A stretch of 64,000 nucleotides of DNA from Pseudomonadota bacterium (GTDB lineage Bacteria; Pseudomonadota; Gammaproteobacteria; Steroidobacterales; JBCBZW01): NCBI GenBank assembly GCA_039815145.1, contig JBCBZW010000011.1, forward strand, positions 17,962-81,961, in the 5' to 3' direction. Below, in pieces: positions 46,218 to 59,995 of the stretch. Below the pieces are notes generated by a model. It searched no databases, was not told the origin of the DNA, and saw nothing but the letters and a program-made list of their open reading frames with translations. The stretch's first letter is position 1. The number at the start of each line of letters is the position of its first letter. Made by a program: the position numbers and the translations under genes.

Positions 46218-47009
46218 CTAGGGAGCGAGGGTGGTCAGGTCGCCGTTCGTCCGATCCTTGCCGGGCAGGCGCTCGGGGCCGAAGGCGAACAGCACCTTCT
46301 CATCGAGCAGACCCTCCGGTGCATCTGGGGGCTCCGGGGCGAGATCTGGGCAGACTTCGCGCAACAGGTGGCGGATCACGTTGAGGCGCGCCTCGCGCTT
46401 CTCATTCGTGCGCACCACCCACCAGGGGATCTCCCGTGTGTGGGTCCGGGTGAGCATCTCGTCCCGCGCGTGGGTGTACCCGTCCCAGTGCTCGAGGGCG
46501 ACGGCGTCGATCGGGCTGATCTTCCACTGCTTCAGGGGATCCTCCCGCCGCGCGGCCAGGCGCTCGGCTTGCTCGTCGCGGGAGATATCGAGGTAGTACT
46601 TCAGCACGATCGTGCCCGAGTCGACCAACATCCGCTCGAAGGGCAGCACTTGGCGCAGGAAGCGCTCGTGCTGCTCGTCGTTGCAGAACCCCATCACCCG
46701 CTCCACCCCGGCGCGGTTGTACCAGCTGCGGTTGAAGAGCACGAGTTCGCCGTTGGCGGGCAGGTGATGGGCGTAGCGCTGGAAGTACCAGCTCGACGTC
46801 TCGCGGTCGGAGGGTTTGCCCAAGGCGACCACTCGCAGGTCGCGCGGGCTCAAGTGCTGGGTGATGCGCTTGATCACACCGTCCTTGCCCGAGGTGTCAC
46901 GCCCCTCGAACAGCACCAATACCCGAAGTCCCTCGTCGATGATGCGCCGCTGCATGCGTACCAGCCGCACCTGAAGCGCGCGCAGCGCTTGCTTGTAGTC
47001 TGAGCTCAT
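46218..47009 (-). CDS. ppk2: Polyphosphate kinase 2
   Basis: Transfers phosphate between polyphosphate and nucleotides, usually making GTP or ATP from NDP. About 263 residues, the short single-domain form: Walker A LFEGRDTSGKDGVIKRI near residue 35, then ALGKPSDRETSSWYFQRY, lid-region FNRSWYNRAGVERVMGFC, YYLDISRDEQAERLAAR and WKISPIDAVALEHWDGYT. ATG 47009 is preferred over the TTG at 47018. It is inserted on the opposite strand within the lpxB-rnhB gene pair, breaking an otherwise conserved order. Confidence 0.94.
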   Translation of the reverse strand: MSSDYKQALRALQVRLVRMQRRIIDEGLRVLVLFEGRDTSGKDGVIKRITQHLSPRDLRVVALGKPSDRETSSWYFQRYAHHLPANGELVLFNRSWYNRAGVERVMGFCNDEQHERFLRQVLPFERMLVDSGTIVLKYYLDISRDEQAERLAARREDPLKQWKISPIDAVALEHWDGYTHARDEMLTRTHTREIPWWVVRTNEKREARLNVIRHLLREVCPDLAPEPPDAPEGLLDEKVLFAFGPERLPGKDRTNGDLTTLAP

Positions 47010-47145
47010 GGCGCCCAATCAGGCACGACTGGCCCATGGAGATCAAGGTTGACGCGCCCCCCAGCGCCAGACAGGCTCTGGCCGATTGGGGCTGAGGCGA
47101 TTACGTGGGCGACAGGGGGGTAGCTTGGTCGACGGGAGCACCAGG

Positions 47146-47835
47146 GTGGCAGCAAAACAGCGCGGTTTGGCATCCGAGCCGCTGCCGTTGCCGGGGGCGA
47201 GCGTGCATTGCGGCGGCCGCCGTGGCGTGCGCGCTCGGCGCTGGGCTATCGGCGTGGATGAGGTGGGCCGCGGGCCCCTGGCCGGCCCGGTGGTTGCGGC
47301 GGCCGTGGTGTTGCATCCGCGGCGGGTCCCGGAGGGGCTCAAGGACTCGAAGAAGCTCACCGCGCGCCAGCGCGAGCGCCTCGCAGGGGAGATCCGCGAG
47401 CAGGCGACGGCGTGGTGTATTGCCAGCGCTGAGGTCGAGGAGATCGATCGCCTCAACATTCTGCAGGCCAGCCTTCTCGCCATGACGCGCGCCCTCGCCG
47501 GCGTGGTCAGCGACGGCCCCGCCGACCGCGCCCTGATCGACGGCCGCCAGCTACCCACCCTGCCAGAGGGTGTCGCGAGGGCAGAGGCGGTAATCGGGGG
47601 CGATGCGACGGTGGCGTCGATCAGCGCCGCGTCGATCCTCGCCAAGGTCTGGCGCGATGAGCACATGGTGCAAGCGCACGCGCGGTTTCCCGCCTACGGC
47701 TTCGAGAAGCACAAGGGCTATCCCACCCGATCGCATCTCGAGGCGCTGCGCGATGCCGGCCCCTGCGCATTGCACAGGCGCAGCTTCGCCCCTGTCGACG
47801 CCGCCCTGCGCGAGCGGACCGAGGGCGTGGCATGA
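47146..47835 (+). CDS. rnhB: Ribonuclease HII
   Basis: Cuts RNA in RNA-DNA hybrids and removes misincorporated ribonucleotides. About 229 residues, with active-site acidic residues in [20 protein letters not shown] and the later Asp residues in ALIDGRQLP and [35 protein letters not shown] is also typical. GTG 47146 with GGGAG 7 bases upstream is chosen; a TTG at 47086 adds a Gly/Arg-rich leader without support. Overlaps dnaE by ATGA. Confidence 0.93.
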   Translation: MAAKQRGLASEPLPLPGASVHCGGRRGVRARRWAIGVDEVGRGPLAGPVVAAAVVLHPRRVPEGLKDSKKLTARQRERLAGEIREQATAWCIASAEVEEIDRLNILQASLLAMTRALAGVVSDGPADRALIDGRQLPTLPEGVARAEAVIGGDATVASISAASILAKVWRDEHMVQAHARFPAYGFEKHKGYPTRSHLEALRDAGPCALHRRSFAPVDAALRERTEGVA

Positions 47836-50800
47836 GCGGTTTCGTCCATCTGCGCGTGCACTCGGAGTACTCGCTGATCGACAGCGTGGTGCGTATCCCC
47901 GGCTTGGTGCGCCGGGTGGCGGACAACGGTATGGGCGCGGTGGCGATCACCGACCACAACAATGTGTTCGCCATGGTCAAGTTCTACCGCGCCGCGGAGA
48001 AGGCCGGCGTCAAACCGATCATCGGTGCCGATCTTACCATCGCCGCACACGAGGAACGGCAGGCGGACTACCGCTTCACGGTGCTCTGCCAGGATCCCAC
48101 CGGCTACCGTAGCCTATCGAATCTACTCACTCGCGCGTACCTCGACGGTTTGCACGACGGACGTCCCCGGGTCGAGCGGGAGTGGCTGAGTGCACAGGCC
48201 ACCCAAGGCCTGATCGCCCTGTCCGGGGCCATGGACGGCGATGTCGGGCAGGCGCTGGTGCAGAACCGTGCGCCCCTGGCCCGTGAGCGCCTCCAGCATT
48301 GGTTGGACGTCTTCGAAGATCGCTACTACGTCGAGCTGGAGCGGATCGGTCGCCCGGGCGAGGATGAGTACCTGGCGGATGCGGTGCTGATGAGCGCCGA
48401 GTTCGCCGTGCCGGTGGTGGCCACCAACGGCGTGTGCTTCCTCCAGCCTGAGGAGTACGACTCGCACGAGGCTCGCGTGTGTATCCACGACGGTTACACG
48501 CTTGCCGACGGGCGCCGACCCCGTCGCCACACGCAGGAGCAGTACCTGCGCACCGTCGAGGAGATGGCGGACCTGTTCGACGATCTCCCCGAGGCCCTCG
48601 AGAATAGCGTCGAGATCGCCCTGCGCTGCAATCTGGAGCTGACCCTCGGCAAGAGCGTGCTGCCGGACTTCGAGCTGCCGGACGGTTACGACGAGAACCG
48701 GTTCCTCGCCGAGGAGTCGGCCCGCCGCCTAGGACCGAAGCTCATCGAGCACCCAACGGAGCACGCCCAGGAGGTCTACGACAAGCGCCTCGCCCGTGAG
48801 CTCGACGTGATCCAGAGCATGGGCTTCGCTGGCTACTTCCTCATCGTGGCGGACTTCGTGCGCTGGGCGCGCGAGAACGACGTGCCCGTGGGGCCCGGCC
48901 GTGGCTCGGGCGCGGGCTCCCTGGTGGCCTACGCCTTGGGCATCACCGATCTCGATCCCCTCGAGTACGACCTGCTCTTCGAGCGCTTCCTGAACCCCGA
49001 ACGCGTGTCCATGCCCGATTTCGATATCGACTTCTGCATGGACGGCCGTGACCGGGTGATCGACTACGTCGCCGATCGCTACGGCCGCGATCGAGTCTCC
49101 CAGATCATCACCTACGGCAGCATGGCCGCGCGCGCCGTGGTGCGCGACGTCGGCCGCGTGCTGGGGCATCCCTACGGCTTCGTCGATCGCATCGCCAAGC
49201 TCATCCCGATGGAGATCGGCATGACCTTGGACAAGGCCCTGGAGCAGGACGAGGAGCTCAAGCGCCAGTACCACAGCGACGAGGAGGTGAGCGCGGTGAT
49301 CGATCTCGCGCGCTCCTTGGAGGGTTTGGCGCGCAACGCGGGCAAGCACGCCGGCGGCGTGGTCATCGCCCCGGGCGAACTCACAGACTTCACCCCGCTG
49401 GTGTGCGAAGAGGGGGGCGGCAACAAGGTCACCCAGCTCGACAAGGACGACGTGGAAGCGATCGGTCTGGTCAAGTTCGATTTCCTGGGGCTGCGCACGC
49501 TCACGATCATCGACCGCGCGGTGAAGACCATCGACGTGGCCCGTGCGGGTGCCGGCGAGGAGCCCCTAGATCTGCGCCGCGTGGCCATGCACGACAGCGC
49601 CGCCTTCGATCTGCTCAAGGCCTGCGACACCGTGGCCGTGTTCCAGTTGGAGTCGCGCGGCATGCGGGACCTCATCAAGCGCCTGCAGCCGCACCGCTTC
49701 GAGGACATCGTGGCCCTCGTCGCCCTGTTCCGCCCCGGCCCCCTGCAGTCCGGCATGGTGGACGACTTCATCGCGCGCAAGCATGGCCTGGCGGCGATCG
49801 CCTACCCGCACCCGGAGCTCGAGTCGATCCTGGAACCGACCTACGGGGTGATCCTGTACCAGGAGCAGGTGATGCAGATCGCTCAGGTGCTGGCCGGTTA
49901 CTCCCTCGGCGGCGCCGATCTCTTGCGTCGCGCCATGGGCAAGAAGAAACCCGAGGAGATGGCCAAGCAGCGCGACATTTTCATGGAAGGGGCGTTGGCG
50001 CGCGGCGTCGACGAGGATGTGGCGACCCACATCTTCGACCTGATGGAGAAGTTCGCCGGCTACGGCTTCAATAAGTCACACTCGGCGGCCTACGCGCTGC
50101 TCTCCTACCACACCGCTTGGCTGAAGGCCCACTACCCCGCCGCCTTCATGGCTGCCGTGCTGTCCGCAGACCTCGAGCACACGGACAAGCTCATGCATCT
50201 GGTCGATGCCTGCCGCGAGATGAAGCTCGAGGTGAAGATGCCGGATGTGAACGCCTCGGACTACTACTTCACCACCGAGGGCGACGGCATTCGCTACGGC
50301 CTCGGCGCCATCAAGGGCGTCGGGCGCGGTGCGGTAGAAGCGGTGATCGAAGAACGCGAGCGGGGTGGGCCCTACACGAGCCTGCATGATGTGTGCGACC
50401 GCATCGATCTGCAGCGGATCAATCGCCGCGTGCTGGAGGGGCTGATTCGCTCCGGTGCCATGGATAGCATCGGTGCTAACCGAGCCACCCTGGACGCGCA
50501 GCTGGGCGATGCCCTGCGCGCCGCCGAGCAACGCGCTCGAGCCAGCGAGGCGGGGCAGGACGACCTGTTCGGCCTGGCCGCCACGGAAGCGCCCTTGGCG
50601 GCGGCAGACACCGCCAGCGCCCCGCGCGCGGCGCCGCGGCCGGAGTGGCCGGAGAGCCTGCGCTTGAAGTACGAGCGCGACGCGCTGGGGCTCTACCTCA
50701 GCGGCCATCCCTTCGCCCAGTACGAGGCGGAGATCGCCGAGGTGACCAGCGGTCGGCTCGGTGAGCTGCAGGCCGAAGAGCCGACCCAGGCGCAACGCGA

Positions 50801-51353
50801 ACGCGCGTATTCGGCCGGTCGTCGCAACGTACGCGTGGCGGGCCTGCTGGTGGATATCCGCAAGCGCGGCCAACGCCTGATGCTGATGCTGGATGACCGC
50901 AGCGGTCGAATGGAGATCGTGGTCAACGACGATCTGTACCAGCGGGCGCGCAACGCCATCGTCAAGGACACGATCCTGATCGTGGACTGTATCCTGCGCT
51001 ACGACGATTACAGCGACGCATGGCGTGGGGACGCTCGCGAGATCATGGACCTCGATCAGCTCTGGGAGAAGTGTGCCCGGCGCATGGACATCTTCTGGCA
51101 AGCGCCTGCGGACGTGGATAGCGGCGAGGACGCCCAACGTTTCGCCAGTGAGCTGCGCGAGGCGCTGAGCCCCTTCAAGGCGCCCGGCTGCTGCCAGGTG
51201 AATGTGCTCTACCGCAGCGCTCAAGCCGGCGCTCGCCTGTCCCTCGGCGATGAGTGGCGGGTGCGCCCAACCCGCCAGCTCCTCGACCGTCTCCACTCCT
51301 TGACCGGCGGTCGCCGGGTCCGGCTGGTCTACGCGCAGCAACTCGACGCGTAG
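47832..51353 (+). CDS. dnaE: DNA polymerase III alpha subunit
   Basis: Catalytic subunit of the replicative polymerase, 1173 residues. PHP domain at the start ([32 protein letters not shown]), palm domain with catalytic Asp residues in [40 protein letters not shown] before it, the fingers, [40 protein letters not shown], a helix-hairpin-helix region and an OB-fold ([18 protein letters not shown]). Length and order are those of the DnaE1 replicative type. Confidence 0.97.
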   Translation: MSGFVHLRVHSEYSLIDSVVRIPGLVRRVADNGMGAVAITDHNNVFAMVKFYRAAEKAGVKPIIGADLTIAAHEERQADYRFTVLCQDPTGYRSLSNLLTRAYLDGLHDGRPRVEREWLSAQATQGLIALSGAMDGDVGQALVQNRAPLARERLQHWLDVFEDRYYVELERIGRPGEDEYLADAVLMSAEFAVPVVATNGVCFLQPEEYDSHEARVCIHDGYTLADGRRPRRHTQEQYLRTVEEMADLFDDLPEALENSVEIALRCNLELTLGKSVLPDFELPDGYDENRFLAEESARRLGPKLIEHPTEHAQEVYDKRLARELDVIQSMGFAGYFLIVADFVRWARENDVPVGPGRGSGAGSLVAYALGITDLDPLEYDLLFERFLNPERVSMPDFDIDFCMDGRDRVIDYVADRYGRDRVSQIITYGSMAARAVVRDVGRVLGHPYGFVDRIAKLIPMEIGMTLDKALEQDEELKRQYHSDEEVSAVIDLARSLEGLARNAGKHAGGVVIAPGELTDFTPLVCEEGGGNKVTQLDKDDVEAIGLVKFDFLGLRTLTIIDRAVKTIDVARAGAGEEPLDLRRVAMHDSAAFDLLKACDTVAVFQLESRGMRDLIKRLQPHRFEDIVALVALFRPGPLQSGMVDDFIARKHGLAAIAYPHPELESILEPTYGVILYQEQVMQIAQVLAGYSLGGADLLRRAMGKKKPEEMAKQRDIFMEGALARGVDEDVATHIFDLMEKFAGYGFNKSHSAAYALLSYHTAWLKAHYPAAFMAAVLSADLEHTDKLMHLVDACREMKLEVKMPDVNASDYYFTTEGDGIRYGLGAIKGVGRGAVEAVIEERERGGPYTSLHDVCDRIDLQRINRRVLEGLIRSGAMDSIGANRATLDAQLGDALRAAEQRARASEAGQDDLFGLAATEAPLAAADTASAPRAAPRPEWPESLRLKYERDALGLYLSGHPFAQYEAEIAEVTSGRLGELQAEEPTQAQRERAYSAGRRNVRVAGLLVDIRKRGQRLMLMLDDRSGRMEIVVNDDLYQRARNAIVKDTILIVDCILRYDDYSDAWRGDAREIMDLDQLWEKCARRMDIFWQAPADVDSGEDAQRFASELREALSPFKAPGCCQVNVLYRSAQAGARLSLGDEWRVRPTRQLLDRLHSLTGGRRVRLVYAQQLDA

Positions 51354-51377
51354 GCGGCGTGTTCCCCTGTGAGTTGC

Positions 51378-51413
51378 TTGTGGACCCGGCGCACGCCCGC
51401 TAAGGTTGCGGGC
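51378..51413 (+). promoter_or_regulatory. dnaE-accA gap: candidate promoter overlapping a hairpin
   Basis: TTGTGG (51378-51383), 17 bases and TAAGGT (51401-51406) could be a weak promoter for accA. The same place holds a perfect 6-base stem GCCCGC / GCGGGC (51395-51400 with 51408-51413), which could instead be the end of the dnaE transcript. Both are weak. Confidence 0.25.
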
Positions 51414-51514
51414 TTCAACCAGTATCGGCATGCCAGGAACGCCCGTCGCCCAGCGATGGCGCACCCCAGCCGGTCTTACAAGTCGTTATCGGGGTTGCCC
51501 ATTTGACCGCGAAC

Positions 51515-52480
51515 ATGGATACGGATTTTCTCGACTTCGAGCGACCGATCGCCGAACTAGAGGCCAAGATCGACGAACTGCGCCACGTCACCGGCGACTC
51601 GGAGATCAACATCAATGAGGAAGTGGCCAAGCTCGAAGAGAAGAGCCGCGCGCTGACGGAGCAGATCTTCTCCAACCTGAGCGCCTGGCAGATCGCTCGC
51701 CTGGCACGCCACCCGCTTCGCCCGTACACCCTCGATTACGTGGACATGATGTTCACGGATTTTCAGGAACTGCACGGAGATCGCGCCTTTCGCGATGATC
51801 CTGCCCTGATCGCCGGGATCGGCCGCCTCGAGGGGCGCCCGGTGCTGATCCTCGGCCATCAGAAGGGCCGCGATACGCGTGAGAAGGTGCGCCGAAACTT
51901 CGGCATGGCGCGTCCTGAAGGCTACCGCAAGGCCCTGCGCCTGATGCAGATGGCTGAGCGCTTCAAGCTGCCGATCATCACCTTGATCGACACCCCGGGC
52001 GCCTACCCGGGCATCGGTGCGGAGGAGCGCGGCCAGAGCGAGGCCATCGCCCGCAACCTCACGGTGATGGCGCGCCTCAGCGTGCCCATCGTGTGCGTCG
52101 TGATCGGCGAGGGCGGCTCGGGCGGCGCCCTGGCGATCGGCGTCGGTGATCGGGTGCTGATGCTCAAACACTCGATTTACTCGGTGATCTCCCCCGAGGG
52201 CTGCGCCTCCATTCTCTGGCGCAGTGCGGAGAAGGCCGAGGACGCGGCGGAAGCGATGGGCATCACGGGTGACCGTCTGTACGACCTGGGACTCATCGAC
52301 GAGGTGCTGGACGAGCCGCTCGGCGGCGCCCATCGCGATCCCAAGACCATGGCGAAGACGCTCGTCAGCGCGCTCGACAAGCTCCTCGATCAGCTCAGCG
52401 GCATCCCTGCCGAGGATCTGGTGGCCGCGCGCTATCAGCGCCTCGCCAACTTCGGCATGTTCAAGGACGGGGCCGCCTGA
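51515..52480 (+). CDS. accA: Acetyl-CoA carboxylase carboxyltransferase alpha subunit
   Basis: With AccD transfers carboxyl from biotin to acetyl-CoA, giving malonyl-CoA for fatty acids. About 321 residues (319 in E. coli): [100 protein letters not shown] and [18 protein letters not shown] 51515 aligns with the usual N-terminus; the TTG at 51503 is an alternative. Confidence 0.96.
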   Translation: MDTDFLDFERPIAELEAKIDELRHVTGDSEININEEVAKLEEKSRALTEQIFSNLSAWQIARLARHPLRPYTLDYVDMMFTDFQELHGDRAFRDDPALIAGIGRLEGRPVLILGHQKGRDTREKVRRNFGMARPEGYRKALRLMQMAERFKLPIITLIDTPGAYPGIGAEERGQSEAIARNLTVMARLSVPIVCVVIGEGGSGGALAIGVGDRVLMLKHSIYSVISPEGCASILWRSAEKAEDAAEAMGITGDRLYDLGLIDEVLDEPLGGAHRDPKTMAKTLVSALDKLLDQLSGIPAEDLVAARYQRLANFGMFKDGAA

Positions 52481-52557
52481 CCGGCGAGGCGACCCCGCCG
52501 GCGAGCGACCTGTTACTCGATCCGCTCGCCCAACCGCCCGATGTCCCACCGGGCCAG

Positions 52558-53853
52558 TTGCTGCTGGCCTACAGCGGCGGCCGCGACTCGAGCGTGCTGC
52601 TGCACGCGGTCCACTCCCTCAGCGCCGCCGGCGCGCTGCCCGGCTGCCAGTTGCAAGCGGTTCACATCCACCATGGCCTGCACCCGCAAGCGGACGCGTG
52701 GGCAACACACTGTGAGCAACAGGCGGGGCAACTCGGCGTGGCGCTCGCGGTCGAGCGCCTGACCCTGGCGCGACGGGCCGGCGATGGTGGCGAGGAAGCA
52801 GTCGCTCGCGAAGCGCGCTACGCCGCTTTGCTCGAGCACCTCGCCGCACAAGGGCGCCTGCTGACAGCGCATCACGCGGACGATCAGCTGGAGACCGTGC
52901 TGCTGGCCCTGGCCCGAGGAGCAGGGGTGCAGGGCCTCGCGGGAATGCCCTCCGTACAGCGGCGAGGGAAGGGCTGGCACCTGCGACCGCTGCTGAATTG
53001 GTCGAGCGAACAGGTGGCGGCCTATGCGCACCACCATCGCCTCACCTACGTCGACGACCCCTCGAACGCCGATCCGCGTCACGCGCGCAGCTATCTGCGC
53101 CGTGAGGTAGTGCCGCGGCTGCGGGCACGCTGGCCGTCGATCGCGGCGGGCGCGGTGCGCAGTGCAGCCCACTGCGGAGCCGCCGCGGCCCAGGGCGACG
53201 CCCTCGCCCGCGTGGACGCCGGTGCCGAACTGGCCGTATTGGATCGCTTGCCGGTGGTGAGCCTCGCGCCCTTGGGTGGCGATCGTCAGCGCAACCTCGT
53301 GCGCGCTTGGTGTCGCGCCCGCGGGTATCGGCCGCCGCCGGAGCGGCGCCTGCGCCAGGGCCTCGATGACCTCCTCACCTGCGCCCAGGATGCCCTGCCG
53401 AGCCTCGAGTGGGAGGAGGTCGCTCTGCGCCGCTATCGCGATCACCTCTACCTCGTGTGCCCCGCGCAGATCCGCCTCGATGACCCGCTGCCGAGCGCCG
53501 ATGACCGCTTGGCGCTTCCCGCCGCGCTGGGGCGCCTCGCGGTGGCCCCGGTGGCGCCGGGGGTGGGGGGCTTGCGCGTCGATCCCGAGCGTTGGCACGC
53601 CGCTCCGGTGCGCGTGCGTTTTCGCCGCGGCGGGGAGCGCGTTCGCCTGGTCGGGCGTGCGGGCAGCCGATCCCTGAAGCACCTGCTGCAGGACTGGGGG
53701 GTGGTGCCATGGATGCGCGGGCGCATCCCGCTCCTGTGTCAGGGGGATGCGATCGTCGCCATCGCCGGCCTGGCGGTAACCGCGGAGTTTGCCGCGAGAC
53801 CCGACGCGCCAGCCCTCGAAGTGCGCTGGGAGGGGCACCCGAGCGTGCACTGA
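52558..53853 (+). CDS. tilS: tRNA(Ile)-lysidine synthase
   Basis: Modifies cytidine 34 of tRNA-Ile (CAU) to lysidine so that it reads AUA. About 431 residues: PP-loop AYSGGRDSSVLLHAVHSL, VHIHHGLHPQADAWATHC, REARYAALLEHLAAQGRLLT, AHHADDQLETVLLALARGAG and a C-terminal domain (VRVRFRRGGERVRL, SLKHLLQDWGVVPWMRGRIP). The annotated TTG starts only three residues before AYSGG. The frame is open upstream to the accA stop, encoding plausible residues (SDLLLDPLAQPPDVPPGQ), but without ATG, GTG or TTG; CTG 52477 or 52510 may be the real start. Confidence 0.9.
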   Translation: MLLAYSGGRDSSVLLHAVHSLSAAGALPGCQLQAVHIHHGLHPQADAWATHCEQQAGQLGVALAVERLTLARRAGDGGEEAVAREARYAALLEHLAAQGRLLTAHHADDQLETVLLALARGAGVQGLAGMPSVQRRGKGWHLRPLLNWSSEQVAAYAHHHRLTYVDDPSNADPRHARSYLRREVVPRLRARWPSIAAGAVRSAAHCGAAAAQGDALARVDAGAELAVLDRLPVVSLAPLGGDRQRNLVRAWCRARGYRPPPERRLRQGLDDLLTCAQDALPSLEWEEVALRRYRDHLYLVCPAQIRLDDPLPSADDRLALPAALGRLAVAPVAPGVGGLRVDPERWHAAPVRVRFRRGGERVRLVGRAGSRSLKHLLQDWGVVPWMRGRIPLLCQGDAIVAIAGLAVTAEFAARPDAPALEVRWEGHPSVH

Positions 53854-55608
<1,755 letters not shown>

Positions 55609-55627
55609 GCAGCCTGGGCGTCTCCCC

Positions 55628-57812
<2,185 letters not shown>

Positions 57813-57824
57813 GGCACCGAAACG

Positions 57825-58136
57825 ATGGCCTTCCGCGCACTCCTGATCAGCCTGCTCGCTGCATTCGTGCTGCTGCAGTACCAGCTGTGGCTGACGCCGC
57901 AGGGGCTGCGCGAGGTATTTCGCCTGGGCGCTGAGCTGGATCAGCTGCGGGAGGAGAACGCCGGGCTCGTGCGGCGCAATGCCAAGCTCGACGCGGAGGT
58001 CGCCGATCTGCGCGAGGGCCTCGGCGCCATCGAGGAACGCGCCCGCACCGATCTCGGCATGATTCGCGACGACGAGACCTTCTACCGATCGCCCACGCGC
58101 GCACTGCGCATCGGCAACGCCTCGCCGACGCCGTGA
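57825..58136 (+). CDS. ftsB: Cell division protein FtsB
   Basis: Bitopic divisome protein that works with FtsL and FtsQ to trigger septal peptidoglycan synthesis. 103 residues: one N-terminal membrane helix (ALLISLLAAFVLLQYQLWL), then a coiled coil (ELDQLREENAGLVRRNAKLD, AEVADLREG), and the conserved end RTDLGMIRDDETFY. The eno-ftsB pairing is standard. It overlaps truD by GTGA; the usual following gene, ispD, is absent. Confidence 0.95.
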   Translation: MAFRALLISLLAAFVLLQYQLWLTPQGLREVFRLGAELDQLREENAGLVRRNAKLDAEVADLREGLGAIEERARTDLGMIRDDETFYRSPTRALRIGNASPTP

Positions 58137-59221
58137 GCGAGCCCCCAGCGCTCCCGACCGCACCCGCCGACACACCCCTCGCCCCGCCTCGGGCCCAGGG
58201 TGCGCCCGCGACCCGTTGCGTCCTGCGCGCCGAGCCTCAGGACTTCATGGTCGACGAGGACCTCGGGCTGGAGCCTGACGGCAGCGGCGAGCACCTCTTG
58301 CTGCGAGTGGAAAAGACCGGTGCCAACACGGCCTGGGTCGCTCGCCAGCTCGCCCGTTGGGCGCAGATACCCCCGGCGGATGTGAGCTACAGCGGTATGA
58401 AGGACCGCCATGCCGTGACCCGTCAGTGGTTCTCCCTGCGCATGGGAGGACGCGAGGACCCGCCCTTGGCCGAGCTCGACGTGGAAGGCGTCGAGGTGCT
58501 GAGCAGCGCCCGCCATGGCCGCAAGCTGCGCCGGGGCACCCATCGGGCGAATCACTTCACCCTGACCCTTCGCGAGTTGGATGCGGACCTAACGGATCGC
58601 TTCGCCTATGTGCTCGCGCACGGGTTTCCGAACTACTTTGGTGCGCAACGCTACGGCCAGCGCAACCTCGACAGTGCCCGCAGCCTGTTCTCGGGGAAGG
58701 GGCGGCGCCTGAAGCGCGAGCAGCGCAGCATGGCGCTGTCGTCCGCGCGCAGTTTGCTCTTCGATACGGTGCTCGCCGAGCGTGTGGCGCAGGGCAGCTG
58801 GAACCGGCTGCTCGCGGGCGATGCGGCCATGCTGGCAGGCTCACAGAGCTGGTTCGCCGTCGACACCCCCGACGACGCCTTGGCCGAGCGCCTGGCCTGT
58901 TTCGACATCCATCCGAGCGGCCCCCTGTGGGGCGCGGGCGACCTCGCCACCGGCGCGAGCATCGCCGAGCTCGAGCAGGCGGTGGCGGCCGCCCACGAAG
59001 GCTTCGCGACGGGGCTGGCCCGCGGCGGCCTGCGCCAGCAGCGTCGTCCCCTGCGCGCGTGCGCCGAGGGCGCCACGATCGAGCAGCACGAGCGCACGGC
59101 GTGCGTTCGCTTCACCTTACCCGCGGGTAGCTACGCCACCTCCCTGGTGCGCGAGCTGGCCGATATCGACGAACCCGACCGCTCGCGCGCAACCGCGCGG
59201 GCGAGCGAAGCAGGAGACTGA
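58133..59221 (+). CDS. truD: tRNA pseudouridine(13) synthase TruD
   Basis: Makes pseudouridine 13 in tRNA-Glu and others. 362 residues with catalytic Asp91 in VSYSGMKDRHAVTRQWFSL, the preceding EHLLLRVEKTGANTAWVARQ, and FPNYFGAQRYGQRNLDSARS with the TruD insertion domain after it. GTG start overlapping ftsB. In relatives it normally follows ispF; ispF is not found here. Confidence 0.95.
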   Translation: MSEPPALPTAPADTPLAPPRAQGAPATRCVLRAEPQDFMVDEDLGLEPDGSGEHLLLRVEKTGANTAWVARQLARWAQIPPADVSYSGMKDRHAVTRQWFSLRMGGREDPPLAELDVEGVEVLSSARHGRKLRRGTHRANHFTLTLRELDADLTDRFAYVLAHGFPNYFGAQRYGQRNLDSARSLFSGKGRRLKREQRSMALSSARSLLFDTVLAERVAQGSWNRLLAGDAAMLAGSQSWFAVDTPDDALAERLACFDIHPSGPLWGAGDLATGASIAELEQAVAAAHEGFATGLARGGLRQQRRPLRACAEGATIEQHERTACVRFTLPAGSYATSLVRELADIDEPDRSRATARASEAGD

Positions 59222-59223
59222 CG

Positions 59224-59988
59224 ATGAGTGACACCGTGGATGTGATCGACCACGAGGGCGGCGTGCGGGAACTGCGCATGGCGCGCCCGCCGGTCAACGC
59301 CCTGGACCCTCACCTGATCGCGACGCTGCGCGACCAGATCAAGGCGGCGGGGGGTGAGGCCGGCGCCGTGGTCATCTCCGGGCGGCCGGGCATGTTTACC
59401 GCCGGCCTCGACGTGCCCACCCTGTTGCAGCTCGATCGGCCGACGATCGCTACCGTGTGGGAGGACTTCATTGACCTCATGCACACGATCGCTGCGAGTG
59501 CCGTGCCCGTGGTGGCGGCGATCACCGGCCATAGCCCCGCCGGCGGTGCCGTACTCGCCGTGTTCTGCGACTACCGCATCATGGCGGAGGGCAAGTACAC
59601 GATCGGGCTGAACGAAGTGCAGGTGGGGCTGCCCGTGCCGCCCGTCGTGGTCGACGCCTACGCTCGGCTGGTGGGCGCTGCACGGGCCGAGCGCCTGCTG
59701 AGCCTCGCGGCGTTGCTACCCCCCGACGACGCGCTCGAGGCCGGTCTGGTCGACGAGGTGGTGGCGGTGGACGAGGTGGTGCCCCGGGCGCTGGAGGAGG
59801 CGCGTCGCCTAGCGGCGTTTCCGCCGATTGCGCAGCGCGAGACGAGGCGCTACGCGCGCCATGCGCTGCTCACGCGCTTCGAGGTGCTGCGCCAGGAAGG
59901 GCTCGGCCAGCGCATGGCGGAGGTCTGGTTCAGCGATGAGACGCAGGCCTCCATGAAGGCGTTGGTAGCGCGCCTTGCCAAGCGCTGA
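59224..59988 (+). CDS. Enoyl-CoA hydratase/isomerase family protein, ECI1-like
   Basis: Crotonase-fold protein of 254 residues. Oxyanion-hole residues are in SGRPGMFTAGLDVP and GHSPAGGAVLAVFCDYRIMA. The stretch YTIGLNEVQVGLPVPPVV resembles the active site of delta3,delta2-enoyl-CoA isomerase (ECI1/DCI), where this Glu is the single catalytic base, and ERLLSLAALLPPDDALEAGL fits too. So isomerisation in beta-oxidation of unsaturated fatty acids is more likely than hydration. AGGAG precedes ATG 59224, 2 bases after truD. Substrate not proven. Confidence 0.85.
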   Translation: MSDTVDVIDHEGGVRELRMARPPVNALDPHLIATLRDQIKAAGGEAGAVVISGRPGMFTAGLDVPTLLQLDRPTIATVWEDFIDLMHTIAASAVPVVAAITGHSPAGGAVLAVFCDYRIMAEGKYTIGLNEVQVGLPVPPVVVDAYARLVGAARAERLLSLAALLPPDDALEAGLVDEVVAVDEVVPRALEEARRLAAFPPIAQRETRRYARHALLTRFEVLRQEGLGQRMAEVWFSDETQASMKALVARLAKR

Positions 59989-59995
59989 GGTTGCG

